DNA from: Rhizophagus clarus | Lineage: Eukaryota; Glomeromycota; Glomeromycetes; Glomerales; Glomeraceae | Length of the DNA stretch: 64,000 nucleotides | Assembly: GCA_015698045.1 (NCBI GenBank) | Contig: BLAL01000229.1 | Span: 1,462,001 to 1,526,000, forward strand | Direction: 5' to 3' | Part shown: one piece after another, positions 1 to 11,359 of the stretch | Layout: each line of letters opens with the position of its first letter | Position numbering within the stretch: position 1 is the first letter of the stretch | The notes under the pieces: model-generated | The model's input: the letters and a program-made list of their open reading frames with translations, nothing else | Databases searched by the model: none | Told to the model about the DNA's origin: nothing | Made by a program: the position numbers and the translations under genes

Positions 1-182
1 TTTTTTTTCTCAGATAAATACTATTGTTAATTTAAACAAATAACCTTGATGTAATAAATCAATTGTCAAAAATGCCGTTTCTAGTAGATACATAAGAAAG
101 CTAAGTATTTTATTCCATCTTAAACTTAAATTCTAAAATTCAATTTTAAGATATTGATTAGTTCACAAGTGAGTCACAATTG

Positions 183-388
183 AGTATGAATGCACTAAGG
201 GATATTTGTGATCTTCAAGGAATGGAACTTAATGATGAATTCCAATTAACTGATCCAGTAATACATGGTGTTGATTCTTTAAGATTTGGAAGAAATTTTG
301 ATGAAAATGGAATCAAACAATTGTTCTTGGCAAATCACAGATGTATGATTTTTGTGAAAAGCTAGAATTAAGTCACATTAGTAATTAA
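183..388 (+). pseudogene. C-terminal fragment of a vWA/alpha-kinase gene
   Basis: The fragment resembles the last ~65 residues of the intact vWA/alpha-kinase proteins in this window. Visible are a decayed YEYTKGYL, then DLQGMELNDEF, LTDPVIH, LRFG and FLANHRC, followed after a shift by the CNDFCEKL ending. Two small deletions break the frame: one removes the two residues before the conserved Cys of CDLQG, and one lies just after HRC. Upstream of about 183 there is no trace of the rest of the kinase or of the vWA domain, so the copy is 5'-truncated. The 3' flank (ATGTAGCATAAAGT) still matches the 3' flank of the copy ending at 27107, so the duplication reached past the stop codon. It cannot make a functional kinase. 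Confidence 0.85.
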
Positions 389-1207
389 AAATAAATGTAG
401 CATAAAGTATTAATTTTTTAATAGGAATTTTATACATAATCGTGATAAACTTTTTTCGTTATATGTAAATAAAACTTTAAAGGAAACTTCTACCCTAGAC
501 CCTCAGATAGTTTTTCTTTTATTTTATTTGAAAATTGAGCTTGTCATTGTTCATCCTATTTTTCCATCCTTCTCCCCCTTCTTTTTTTCGTTCTCTCCTT
601 TCCCCTTTACACATTTTTGAACGGTCCTTGCTGCGCACTACATAGGTATATTAGTTAGGATGGTTCCTGCTGAGGTTGCAGTCAATAGCATAATAAATAA
701 ATAAATAAATAAACTAGGTAAGTCCAGAGCATCCGGAACCAATCACGCATACTCAATTTTTGAGCGGGCGGACAGACGGACATTTTGTGTGACCTTTGCA
801 TAGAAATATATAGTCCTTTTAGGCTTTTACACTCTGAACTAATAAATCTATGCAAATAAAATTTCTTTTTACTTGAATTTTGTTCATAACAAACAAAATA
901 ATTAATTGGCATGATCGTGACGTAATTAGTTAAACCATATATTGTAACTAGTTGCAACCCTGAGCTCTATTTATAACTGACTTGATGACATTAATTATGT
1001 GAAAAGAATATTTTATAATACTTTCAATGAATAATCAAAACAAAACATTTGGACTGATAATCGATCTGATTGGTCGAAAAAAAATATGTTACTAGTAAAT
1101 ACATCTTGAAAATAATTTATCTTAATAAAGTTTTCAATTTATTTTGTCTTTTGCCTTTGCTGTAACAAAATACACTATTGTTAAATTTTGTTACATAAAA
1201 GGATTGA
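389..1207. other. Intergenic, no gene seen
   Basis: AT-rich DNA with a short AAAT microsatellite near 690-712. No coding segment is supported on either strand. Confidence 0.5.
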
Positions 1208-1462
1208 ACTCTATTCTATTTATTAAGACCAAAAGAGGATGTACAAGTTTCAGAAAAAAACGTAAAGTTAAAATTAGGAAAATTTATAAAATATATCTTT
1301 AATCATAATTTCAGTGAAAATCATACCATACACATACCTCGAGCTGAAGAAAAAATTATTAAGCGCAAATTAATATCAGATGCAGAATATCACACATTTT
1401 TTGAAAATCTAAACGCGATAGTGATACACGATTTTTTTTTTTTAAATTATATAATTCGATAA
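1208..1462 (+). pseudogene. Unrecognised open segment, possible exon relic
   Basis: This is 84 sense codons between stops with no ATG at the front. The composition is protein-like, Lys/Glu-rich with a segment KFIKYIFNHNFSENHTIHIP followed by a charged stretch EEKIIKRK. Its end runs into poly-T (Phe codons), which suggests the true 3' boundary is lost. I do not recognise the family. It could be the last exon of a small gene, a relic of a duplicated gene, or chance. The next clear gene, an F-box pseudogene, lies downstream on the other strand. Confidence 0.25.
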
Positions 1463-1561
1463 TATTTAATTTAAATGATAAAATGCAGCATATACTGTAT
1501 ATACTAGTAAAAGCATAAGTAAAATTACTTTCAATTCTTAAATAATATCATATAGTTATTA

Positions 1562-3189
1562 TCACCATAAATAAGTTTTTTCTATAAAACTAATAATATC
1601 AATATGTAACCCATAATAATCTAAAACTTGAATATCATATAATTTAAATTCTTCCAATTTATCTTTCAAAGAAAATAAATCTTCGCGATTTCCCTGAAAA
1701 ACTTCTAAAATAGCCAAATATTTAACTCTTTTCTTTTTCATAATATATTCCTTTATATAAGGAAAAATATCTTCACTTTCTTCTTTCCTATTATTTCTAA
1801 TTAACAATTTTTTAATAAAAATATTTTGAGAATTTTTTAAGAATACTTCCAAATCACATCCAGCAATAGCAAGTCCCAAATTCAAATATTCTATTTTAGA
1901 AGGAAGAATTTGTCCTAAATTTTGTAATATAATTGAATTCAAATGATAAGTATAATCAACATCATGAGCATTAATTACAAGATAATTAAGATTCTGTTTA
2001 ACATTATTAATTAATTTGAATATTAAATTAGTATTCAGATGATTCAATCCAACAGGTAAATATAAATATCTAATTTTACTATTATAATTCATAACTAATT
2101 CAAATAATTGTAGAAATTGTTGTAATTCATATCTTACAATAATTCCAAAATGTTCTAAATAATCACCAGATTTTTGTAATAATAATTTCAATGATTCAAT
2201 TGATAAAATCTCATTTAAAAATAAAGATTTCAATTTAAATGGTTTAGTAATATTAATAATTTGTTGAATAAAATTAAATTATATGAATTGATTCTAAAAC
2301 ATTCAATTGATCAAATACTTCATTCAAAACAAGAATATTTTTAAAATCAATATAATAAAATATTATTGTATTTAATGTATTTGAACAAATAGGATTTTTT
2401 AAAGATAATAATGAATGATATAAGGGGAAATCATTAAAACCAAGTAAAATTTTTTTAAAATTATTTTGAGAATTAATGATTTCTGATAAACTTATTTCAA
2501 TTATTGGATAATTATCATAATATGATGGATATAGGAAACAAAGTGATGAAATTGAATTACAATTAGAGTAAAGAAATTTTAAAATTCTTGTTAAAATTTC
2601 ATTTTTTATATTAAAAATTTTTGATATTACGAATGAAATTTCGATTTTGTAAAATTAATTCAAAAGTATCACCAAAATATTCAAATCCTTGATATGGAAA
2701 TATTGAGATTTTCAAACTATGCAAACTTGCTTCATTTTCAATGAATAATGAAAATAATGCTTGAAAAATCAATTTTATAAATTTCACCGTTAGTAAAGTA
2801 TTTTTTCCAAAATCATCAAAATCATCATTTCTAACATTTTTGATCCACTTTTTAATAGAATAGATGATGTTTTGTGTATCTAAAAATTTAATAAAACTAG
2901 GATAATTAAATAATGTATGTGAATGAGATATGTTACTATGAATCTTATATTCTCCTAATTTTGATTTATCATTATCGTTTAAATTATGTAAAAAAATTCC
3001 GATAAAGTGATAATTTTTAGGAAATTTAATTGAAAATGGATCTTCCCATAATAATGGGATCGTTAAACGACACCATAATCTATTGATCAATATACACGAA
3101 TGTAATGTTTTATAATCATTATGAAAATATTGTATAATTTCATTTAAAAACTCTGGTAAATCTTCTGAAAATATCTTTGAACATGCCAT
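1562..3189 (-). pseudogene. F-box/LRR-like protein gene with two frameshifts
   Basis: The N-terminal part (3189 to 2611) carries an F-box-like domain at about residues 9-52, with LPEFLNEI, a DYKTLHSC turn, INRLWCR and IPLLW. This is the pattern of the large F-box family of Glomeromycotina, whose members recruit substrates to SCF ubiquitin ligases through Skp1. The C-terminal part (2233 to 1562) is Leu/Ile/Asn-rich like the LRR-like half of these proteins. The middle 2610-2234 is open in a third frame. About one base is gained or lost in an A5/T5 run near 2611-2622, and there is a second shift near 2275. End to end the locus is ~540 codons, close to full family length. A sequencing indel in the homopolymer could explain one shift; two make a pseudogene more likely. 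Confidence 0.8.
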
Positions 3190-3466
3190 AGTATGTCAAG
3201 CAATAAGAAAGAAGAGAAAAAAGGGGGTTTCCGAAATTAGAGGTTACATCAATTTATTTGTCACCGTTTGTCTCACATGATTTGACGTAACTCCAGATAT
3301 AAGTTGCAGTCATCGGAAATGTCACAACATTTGCTAATCATAATTGAAATGGTGCAATATTTCATCATGTAGCTAAAAAAGAAATTCTTAATAACATGCT
3401 TATACAAATTAAGTAAATTAATAGTTCCACTTTAGTAATATTTTTTTTTTTTTTTTTGCATATACC

Positions 3467-3586
3467 CAGTGATGGAGGTTAATTAACCATTACGCGGAAT
3501 TTTATGAGACTTATACAGTATTACTAATGTAAAATTTGCACAGATCCCGATAAATTCCTGCAAATTCCATGGGAATACCATCACTA
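3467..3586. mobile_element. Short decayed hAT-like MITE
   Basis: Ends are CAGTGATGG at the left and CCATCACTA at the right, so termini match as CAGTGATGG / TAGTGATGG. Flanks are TGCATATACC before and TGATATACC after, consistent with a roughly 8-bp target duplication carrying one indel. About 120 bp long with no coding capacity. Confidence 0.5.
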
Positions 3587-4524
3587 TGATATACCTATCA
3601 ATGTAGTTTTAGAAGAAAAAGGTATATCAAGTTAAAAAACGATTATTTAGGGAATTTTTGTGTAATCCGCAAAAAACCAATTTTTATTATAAAAAAAAAA
3701 TTTTGATTTCAATAAACCTTTTAACAAAAACTTTTTTAACAAGTAATTATTTCATTCTTAGGTATATATCAGGAAATTTTGGAAGTGTTGATGTGCACCA
3801 GTATACACATTAATCAACACCATCGAGTTGTTCAACATGATTTACAATATTAATTAGCACCTTCAATACTATTAGTTGTTTAATATGTTAACATTATTGA
3901 TTAACACCAAATTAAAAGTGTATATCAACAGTATTAATTTTTATTATAAATTTTTATAATTAAGCCTTACTACTGATGACTCCCTCTTTTTGTCACTATT
4001 AACAGGTGGAGGGAATAGCAACTGAATGGTTTCTCCTATAGGCACTAATGGGCCTCTACCTGCTTATAGTGGAGGGCAGGTTTGTAAGGTTAATGTATTG
4101 TACATGTGTAATATCTTCGAATAGATTTTTTTATTTAATGAACTTGTTACTAACAATTCGCTTTCTGTTTATTAGACGATTCTTTCAGAACTCCTGGATT
4201 TCGGTAAGTTTATAATTTCATTTATTATTTTTTTTTATTCCTCCTTTCAACGAACTTGTTATTAAAAGTTCTTTTTTTCTTTTATAGGCAATTTTTTGGG
4301 TTTCTTATTCTGGAGACAAATTTTTTCGGCTAGTATTTGTCAATTACTGTGCCTAACAAGATAATAAAATGATGACAGATTGAACTAAAAAAATTTCATG
4401 AAACGGGAAAAGCCGGATACTGCTCAAAGAGCACTATTCCTCCGCTACAGAAAAAAATAAATTCCAGTTTAACCCGCATTAAATAAATGGTGCTACAATA
4501 TTGATTATTAGCTCACAAAAAAAA
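3587..4524. other. Intergenic with spliced-transcript-like blocks
   Basis: No ORF of note. A GC-richer block near 4000-4080 and short blocks near 4176-4203 and 4289-4340 are each bounded by intron-like signals (TTTATTAG before, GTAAGT after; CTTTTATAG before). The two presumed introns share the phrase GAACTTGTTA and a T-rich tail. This may be a remnant of a non-coding or lost spliced gene on the plus strand. Confidence 0.3.
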
Positions 4525-4794
4525 TCATTTTTTTTGTATTGATAATAGCTTATAATTTCGTATGTTTCGAGTACTGCAGTTGTCCACGTTATCACTACTG
4601 ACACGATAACAATTTGAATTCAAATAGAATGTAATAAATTTCTCAGATATATGTACAGTCGTTCTTGGCCCTCCCTTACAATCACACGTCTCAAAACCGT
4701 CAAACGCTGTGATAATAGGAAAGTGTTCTTTGTCCTTCCACATATAGTATTGTAAGAATTTTTTTATCCCATTAAAGTTAGTGTAGCGAAACAT
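4525..4794 (-). CDS. Unrecognised 89-aa ORF, possible exon
   Basis: The 89-residue reading frame includes WKDKEHFPIITAFDGFET followed by CDCKGGPRTTVH, a small Cys/Gly cluster, and a second Cys pair (NCYRV, DNCS). Composition is more protein-like than the surrounding AT noise. I do not recognise a family. It lies just downstream, on the same strand, of a transposase fossil and could be the last exon of a host gene or part of a decayed element. There is no good start context, and a run of A codons closes the frame. Confidence 0.3.
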   Translation of the reverse strand: MFRYTNFNGIKKFLQYYMWKDKEHFPIITAFDGFETCDCKGGPRTTVHISEKFITFYLNSNCYRVSSDNVDNCSTRNIRNYKLLSIQKK

Positions 4795-4921
4795 CTATAA
4801 GGATCGTTAACGTAAAATAATTTTTTTAAATTAAGTTTAATGATTATGATTGATACATTTATTGATAAAAATACAACCCATTTTTTTTTAAAATAACCGA
4901 AAAAGTTAAAAATTTTGTTCT

Positions 4922-5390
4922 TTAAACTTTTGTTAAGTAAAAACATTTTCCAAAAATACGTAAATCATTAATGTTAAATGTTAATTCTTCATCTGAAGTA
5001 TCACTATCATCGTTTTTTCGAATTGCACCAGTAAGAATAGCTACGGTTGTAAATAACCACATACATCGGCAGCTTCTAGTAAATTCTGGAAAGATAGTAA
5101 GATACTCAATTTCTTCACAATTCTGAATAATTTGTTTCTGTAACATTATTCCATGATTCTGCAATATGATCAATAACTTCTTTGACATTACCTTATTACT
5201 AAAATAAAACCCTTAATAATATAATTTTTAAAACAAAATATTTTTTTTTTGACTTACTTTTCTCGATTAATTTCTCTATCAAACTGGTGAATCAAAATTC
5301 CGTTTGAATTATCTCTACAACCATGGATTGAAAATGCGATGTAACTTTATATTATTAATTTTAATGATGTCAGGTTATCCTCTTTTCCTA
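4922..5390 (-). pseudogene. pogo/Tigger-like DDE transposase fossil
   Basis: Reading the minus strand, TSHFQSMVVEIIQTEF resembles the TSHLQPMDAGII block of DDE_1 transposases (pogo/Tigger/CENP-B-like). After a frame change HQFDREINREK follows, then a probable 60-bp intron (GTAAGT...TTTTAG), then GNVKEVIDHIAESWNNVT and a decayed IQNCW-like ending near 5110. That order (QPMD-like block, helix, AWNNV block, NCW) is the C-terminal half of the family. Several frameshifts and stops show that it is dead. The ORF 5188-4922 reads this stretch in a shifted frame, so its own translation should not be trusted. Recognition is from memory of the motif order. Confidence 0.5.
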
Positions 5391-6106
5391 TTTTAGACGG
5401 ATTTTGATGATTCAAAAACATTATCTATTCACTCATATTACAATCTTTTTCGCTTAAATCACTTAAAATTGGTATGTCTCTATTATTAATATCTTCAAGT
5501 GGTTGCAGATTAAAGCGAGGTCCTGCATCATCAATAAGACGTAAAATTTTTCGATTTACTGACTGTAGCGTGATGTATTTAAATTTTGGTGATACGTTTA
5601 TTAATTGGTACTTCAAAACCGACTTTCATTTTTCTATATAATTTGTAATATTTATTATTATAATGACGATGAAAATATTGTTAAATAATTAAGACTGAAC
5701 GATTTTGGTTCTAAATTAATATTTATGTAATTTCACCTTTTTTTAATTGCTGTATATAGTACATTAATAATTTTAACATCGCAAAGTACTGTAAAATCAT
5801 TACCCGCGTCTTGGATTATGTTTTGCCAACTTCACTGTATACATCAGAAATACATTTTACGTGTATTGAAATTTAAAAATAATTGAATCATTATCACATA
5901 ACCACTGTCAAATATATTATGACCGAAAAATGTGCAACAATGACTCATCTCAGATGTTCTCCACATGTCACAATTAAGTATATACACTCATCATAAGTAA
6001 AAAAGCATAATGATCACGTTACATTTAACCTTAACACGTCGAGACACGCGTTTTTGTGTTTGAAAATAATCAAAAAATAATAAATTTTAATTATTGTTAG
6101 TCTCGT
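5391..6106. other. Intergenic; one weak minus ORF and a short repeat
   Basis: An ORF of 63 aa on the minus strand (5425-5616, with RFNLQPLEDINNRDIP) is of unknown meaning. At 5888-5990 there is a copy of the sequence that recurs at about 6110-6210 (AATCATTATCACA, then a GACCG/GACTG GAAAA motif), a direct repeat ~230 bp apart. Confidence 0.35.
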
Positions 6107-6920
6107 ATTGAGGATAATAGTGAATCATTATCACAAATCCAGTTTGTCAAGTACAGTCAACCGTATGACTGGAAAATTGCGTAACAGTAATTCATCCTTT
6201 ATAAAGATGTAAATCATATTAGTCATTTTTAATTAATGTTTTTACGCCATGACATTTCATTGTTAGTCCAGAAAGGTTTTCACAAATTATATATATACAC
6301 CCTCAAACTTTCTCAAATCGTCACAATTAACTTCTCACAATTTCTTCTCTAAAAAAAAATCCTTCTTAGAATGGAACCACTTTACAGAATGTAACGGAAA
6401 GTAACGGAATGTTAAGGACAACTTTGGATCCAAAATTTATTACAAAGTAAGTTTACTTACTAGTATCGTCCATAGATTTCCGACTGCACACCGCGAAAGC
6501 AACGTGCGGGGGTTTATGAGGGCTGACGAACGACTTTAAAGGGTTGTGAATAGATGACTGGGGCCCATCGTACGAGAACCCTCCCCAAGGTTATATATCT
6601 TCGAAAGTGGAACCATTTATGGTACCTGAGTATGAGTCATCAGGTTCAAATTCACCGTCTTGATTATATAGTAGTTGTCTGCCAAGTGCCCTTTAAGTTT
6701 TGCGAAGGATCTGATGGTTATAGATGGTGGTGAAGGATATCTTTATGATCACTCCTGAGGTGTATGCTTATCCCTAAGGTAGTTGGGTTATGGTATACGA
6801 CCACTTGTCCAGACGGTCACTGTTTACATATCATTTGGGTGCCTGAAGTGAATGAGCCATGCTAACTCGTGTTTAGTTCTTTTCATGTAGGATGAATTTA
6901 AGATTCTATTACGGTTAAAA
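6107..6920 (+). repeat. Dispersed repeat, copy 1 (most complete 5' part)
   Basis: The first part (6110-6430, ending GGACAACTTTGGATCC) is shared with 30100-30440. The second part (6480-6900) is shared with 37264-37770, 38061-38570 and, inverted, 39960-40275. Marker words are CACACCGCGAAAGCAACGTG, GGGGCCCATCGTACGAG, GAGTATGAGTCATCAGG and CATATCATTTGGGTG. It has no long ORF. The short CGTGC...GCACG-like palindrome around the first marker may fold. It looks like a transposed or transcribed non-coding family; the type of element is not known to me. Confidence 0.75.
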
Positions 6921-7249
6921 TTGTGGAGACACACCGCCTTATACGACTTAAAATTAAGATCAAGATTTATATGTTGAATCAAAGAAAAAACGGCAAAGCT
7001 TCTTTTTTTTTTTTTTATGATAGTAGCTGTACAACCCTAGTCGAAATCGTTAGCTAACATATGATTTCAAAATTAAATAAAATGATTTGTTATATTTCTT
7101 ATTTTAACTATATTTTATTATTACTAGTAGAAATTTAATAAAGAATTTGAATTATAAATTAATCAACAGTAAATTTTACAAAGTACTATCTGCGTCAATC
7201 GCCAAGTGTAACCAATCATAATTTTAAAATTGTAAAAAAAAAGAAAATA

Positions 7250-7414
7250 ATGATGAAAAAAAAATCCCGAAATCCTTTTCCTGAACAACATTCTCTAACC
7301 GTTAATGATAAAGATGAAGGTGAAGATTCTTCTTCTTTAGAAAGTTTAGAAAGTAGATCTATTAATAATGATGAATCTGTTTATGATCAAGAAAAACAAG
7401 AACAAAAAAATTGA
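7250..7414 (+). CDS. Small acidic ORF, 54 aa, possible gene-start relic
   Basis: Two ATGs are followed by a Lys run, then a low-complexity acidic stretch (DKDEGEDSSSLESLESRS) and a Gln/Glu-rich end. It stops at TGATGA in an A-run. Reading on in the +1 frame gives MNTLSVKK and then another stop, so a longer frame may have been broken by the A7 homopolymer. The composition is typical of disordered N-termini in this genome. No function can be assigned. Confidence 0.3.
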   Translation: MMKKKSRNPFPEQHSLTVNDKDEGEDSSSLESLESRSINNDESVYDQEKQEQKN

Positions 7415-7817
7415 TGAATACTCTTTCTGTAAAAAAGTAGATTACATCTAAATTAGATGATAATTTTGATAAAAAACAAAAATGCCTCACGTACAGAATA
7501 ATTTCATATGAGATTCTATGATGATTAAATTCTACGTATGATACATTACGATCTATAAACAGTTATCGTACCTGTAAAAATTTAAGGCTTAATAATTAAT
7601 TATACATAATACCGTACCAAAGTACCATAATTAAATAAAAAATACTTCACAATTCTCTCCTCCGCTCGAAAATCAAAATAAATTATATTATACAATTTGT
7701 TCTATATTTTTTTAACCGGAAAATTATTACGAAATGCCGAAATACAGCAGTAGTATATTTCGCACTATAATTATAGCTACCAAATAATTAATTGTTCTTG
7801 CAAGGAGTGAATTTGAT

Positions 7818-7878
7818 AAATAATAATAATAATTATAATAATAATAATAATTATTATTATTATTATTATTATTATTGA
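7818..7878. repeat. AAT/ATT microsatellite
   Basis: Runs of ATA/AAT switch to TTA/ATT at about 7849, forming a near-perfect inverted simple repeat. Confidence 0.9.
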
Positions 7879-8278
7879 AAAAAGAAAGAAAAGAAAAATT
7901 TGAAAAATTTCACATACAATCTTTTCAGGACATTACACATTTTAACAATCAAAATTAGCCAATTATTAAATGTCGGTCGATTTTAAATTGATATGGTGAC
8001 TAAAAATCGTAAATATCTTTGCTAAGCGTAACATATGTGTTAAATAAAAATGAAATAAATATTTTTCAATCTAGAAAAGACACGTTAAAATAAGGACAAA
8101 ATCATGATTATTTTATTGCGGACTATTTTATCCTTGTGACGCTATTTTGTAAAACAATCGATACATATTGGAATTAAAAACTATAATTATAAACACGTAA
8201 AATCATTAAGAAATTATTAGCTATATTAATACATATTAAATAATTTAATTTCATATTTTTCCTTTTTTACTACATACT

Positions 8279-9019
8279 TAGTGCTCCTAACGGGTCAAGT
8301 CGGGTCGGGTTTTGAGAATATATTCGACCCGATCTGAAGTGAAAAAGGAGAGACTCGTATATACCCGGGTCACACAATTTTATAACCCGAAATCGACTTG
8401 ACCCGAGCATAGTCTGACCCGTATAAACCCGGGTCTAAACTCGAATTTTTGTTATACATCATATTTGGTTACATTAATCAATATGATAATAAGAAAATTG
8501 ATCTACGACAACGTCAAGTTCGCACAATGCGTATTAGAATCACCAACTTTACGATACTAGACATTTTTGTTCCTAAAGTTTTAAAAGAAATATCTGGTCA
8601 ATATTTGGCATATATTTCAGCATAAATTTTTTACTTACGGACAATTAAGACATTTAACTTCACGATGAGTTTTTGTCTTTTCATGGCTTGTGGAAGATTT
8701 CTTTCTTCAAAGAGATTTTGGTAAAAAGCTCACTACGCAAGACCTTTCTTCGTTGAGTTAGAGGAGTTGTTTGCTCAGTCAAGTCGACAGGCATTGTAGT
8801 AGATAATCGAGTATGAATATAGGAGCAAAGAAATAGATAAATCAATTAATGATCATTCGGGTTAATCCGGGTCAAAACCCGGGTCAATGAAATGTATGAC
8901 CCGACCCGCCGGGTCGGGTCATGCGGGTCACGGGTCACTAAAATTTTAAATACCGACCCGATTTAAAAGTCGAGTCGGGTCAAAATAACCCGGGTTAACT
9001 CGTATCGTTCGGAGCACTA
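8279..9019. mobile_element. hAT-like element, non-autonomous, GGGTC-rich ends
   Basis: Terminal inverted repeats are TAGTGCTCC at 8279 and GGAGCACTA ending at 9019. They are flanked on both sides by the perfect 8-bp duplication TACATACT (8271-8278 and 9020-9027), the hAT signature. About 150 bp inside each end is packed with GGGTC/GACCC words in both orientations, likely transposase-binding repeats. On the minus strand near 8640-8790 a decayed exon reads LFTKIS, then KTHREVKCLNCP and a GTAAG donor. This resembles a BED-type zinc finger and suggests deletion from an autonomous hAT. No intact transposase remains in these 741 bp. Confidence 0.85.
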
Positions 9020-9358
9020 TACATACTTTTATCTTTATCGTATGTAGGAAAAATAACAAAGTAATTTTTGCTTTATTTTATAACTGTTCGAGCAATCAAA
9101 TGGTAATTGCAAAAAAAAAGTAACTTTATATAACAAATATATGGTTTCTTTTTTTTTATTTTAGGTAATATATTTTCAATAATTATCGATATTCTTTACT
9201 TAAAATTCGATTTCACGAAGGATATTAGTCGAGATAAATAAATGCACGGCATGCACAGTTTTTTTTTTTTAATACAAAAAAAAAATTTAATAATGATACC
9301 AATATTATATCATTAACAAAATTTATTTATTTTTTTGAGAAATAAAAAAAAAAAAGAT

Positions 9359-9954
9359 TTACTCCTTTATTTTCAAATCCCAAGAATGTATATATCCATC
9401 TTTCCAAATTGCTTTATAAATAGTTCCAAATCCTCCTTTGGCCAAATATTCATCAACATCTTCAAAATCTATCATATTCAATCCATTCTAATTTTGTACC
9501 AGGATCTCTAGCTTTAAATTGTGATTCTTGAATAAACTTATCAACTTCATTATTTCTACTAGTCCAATTTTTGAAATTTTGTTGAAATTTACATTGACAC
9601 CAAAAATGAGTACTATTAGGCTTTTTTTTCTTACACTCTTCGCACAAACCATTTTGTTTATAACGTTCTTTTAATTATTCATTTAATATTAGCTTATCAT
9701 TTAACAAACTTTGTTCTTTAGTTAACCGCCTATGGCAGTGTTGGCATTTGGTCGCGACTAAGATTTTTTTGGCCATTTTGGCCGCGGTCAAACGGCCAAA
9801 AAAATAACTAGATAAGTATTAGTTCTTTATTGGCATTTGACCGCGGTCAAAACTTTTTGGCCAAATGGCCAACCCCGGCCAAACGGCCAATGGACTCATG
9901 GTTAAAGTCTTTTATTTGCTCAATTACATCGTTGCTGAGCTTAGGTTCTTCCAT
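9359..9954 (-). pseudogene. Tyrosine-kinase-like gene, truncated and interrupted
   Basis: The start is MEEPKLSNDVIEQIKDFNH at 9954. A small insertion follows, then LTKEQSLLNDKLILNE, a stop, LKERYKQNGLCEECKKK, a second Cys pair region (WCQC), FQQNFKNWTS, DVDEYLAKGGFGTIYKA and IWKDGYIHSWD, ending at 9359. This is the hallmark N-terminus of the expanded Rhizophagus kinase family: a Cys-rich segment, then the Gly-rich loop (GGFG) and the start of the ATP-binding lobe. The VAIK-type lysine, HRD and DFG parts are absent, so the protein stops at the first beta strands. Defects seen are the insertion at 9736-9893, an in-frame TAA, a T-run frameshift before DVDEYLAK, and 3' loss. Confidence 0.85.
9736..9893. 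mobile_element. GGCC-rich MITE inserted in the kinase pseudogene
   Basis: A 158-bp block starts CAGTGTTGGC and ends GGCCAATGG. It is dense in GGCC and in CCGCGGTCAAA/TTTGGTCGCG repeats in both orientations. It separates two parts of the kinase coding sequence that are contiguous in the family. The 8-bp flanks GCCTATGG and ACTCATGG agree at 5 of 8 positions, a possible decayed hAT-type duplication. The ends are not certain. Confidence 0.6.
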
Positions 9955-10189
9955 ATCGGATTAATGATGCATAAAAAATGTGAAAAGGATTAGGTTTTTT
10001 TTTTCTTTTAAAAAAATAAAATATGATAGACACAATAAAAAACGCTCAATAAATCGGCCAATCACTAATTTACGCGCCAGAAAACTTATACAAAGTTACT
10101 GTAAAAAAAAAAAATATTCTGAAACATTAATTTATTTCAAAAAAGAATAAAATCTTTATCAATGATATAGTACCGGCTATTATTATTTA

Positions 10190-10400
10190 TGAGGCCTATT
10201 AAAGGTTATTATATATATTATATATATTTAAATCAATAAATAGCAAAATAATTATTTTTTTTTTTTCTTAGTAATTCTAGCTTGATTCCAATTATTCGTT
10301 ATCTCAATTTTAATATCTCAATTGTTATTTGATAATGAAATTCTTTATGATTATTATAATTAAAAAAAAATGTCGTCATCGGTAAGTAAAAAAATATTAA
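10190..10400 (+). promoter_or_regulatory. Duplicated gene leader with short first exon
   Basis: ATGTCGTCATCG followed at once by GTAAGT looks like a first coding exon (MSSS) with a splice donor. The ~170 bp upstream and this exon recur, inverted, at 30780-30945 (TTCGTTATCTCA, TATAATTAAAAAAAA, ATGTCGTCATCG). In the second copy the donor is TTAAGT. I see no convincing downstream exon at either place. Confidence 0.5.
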
Positions 10401-11319
10401 TGAATGAATTGATGAATTGACTTATAATCGATTTAGTTGAACTAACGCCTTGATTGTCATTATTATTTTAATTTGAAAAAAAAAAAAAATTAATAATAGT
10501 AATAATTTTTAATAAATTAAATAAATGTATTTAATATATTTATCTCATTACTTTAAACCTAATCAAAATGTAATTCAATTCCTCGTTCCTCTTTTACTTT
10601 GTTATTTAACTTTTTTGAAGCTTTCTCATATGGTACAAATAACGTGAACTTGTATTATTTTTTTTTAGGTTAAGTGACTGTAAAAAAAAAATAAAAAAAT
10701 AAAATTCTTTCTTATTTTCCTTTCATTTAATTGATTTGATTTTTATTTTAATTAAAAAAAATAGTACCTGATTCCTGAGGATGCAAGCTCACCTTTTGCA
10801 ATATATTCAATATAGTAAAATCTATCATTTGGTAAGTTCATAAGTGATAATTAATTTAATCAACATCACCAAGTAAGAAACCGTTGAGACGTCCGAAAGC
10901 ATTTGATCGACTTTATAAAATCATTCAACATTAAATTAAAAAAAAATGTATCACTAAATTTTAAAAATACAACATACTTTTGATTGTTACACGCGAAACA
11001 AAAAGTAAACAAAAAATACTGTACTGTACGTCCCACAAAATTAAGCAATATGATTGTCGATTGGTAGGTAATACACGCTTGCGAACAAACATTGCATGCA
11101 TAATAATGGAAATGTCCTACACACAATTATTATTACTGGTTCAATTTTTGAAACTTTAATTGGAATCGTTTTGCATGACGTATTTCATTCCAATTTTTTT
11201 TTTTTTTTTTTACATAATATGTTGATTCATCATTAGCGACTTACGAAGTATTTAGGTTTTTTTTTTCGTCCATTGTATATAAATCAATTAAAGTTATTTG
11301 TATATAAAATGAACATATA

Positions 11320-11359
<40 letters not shown>

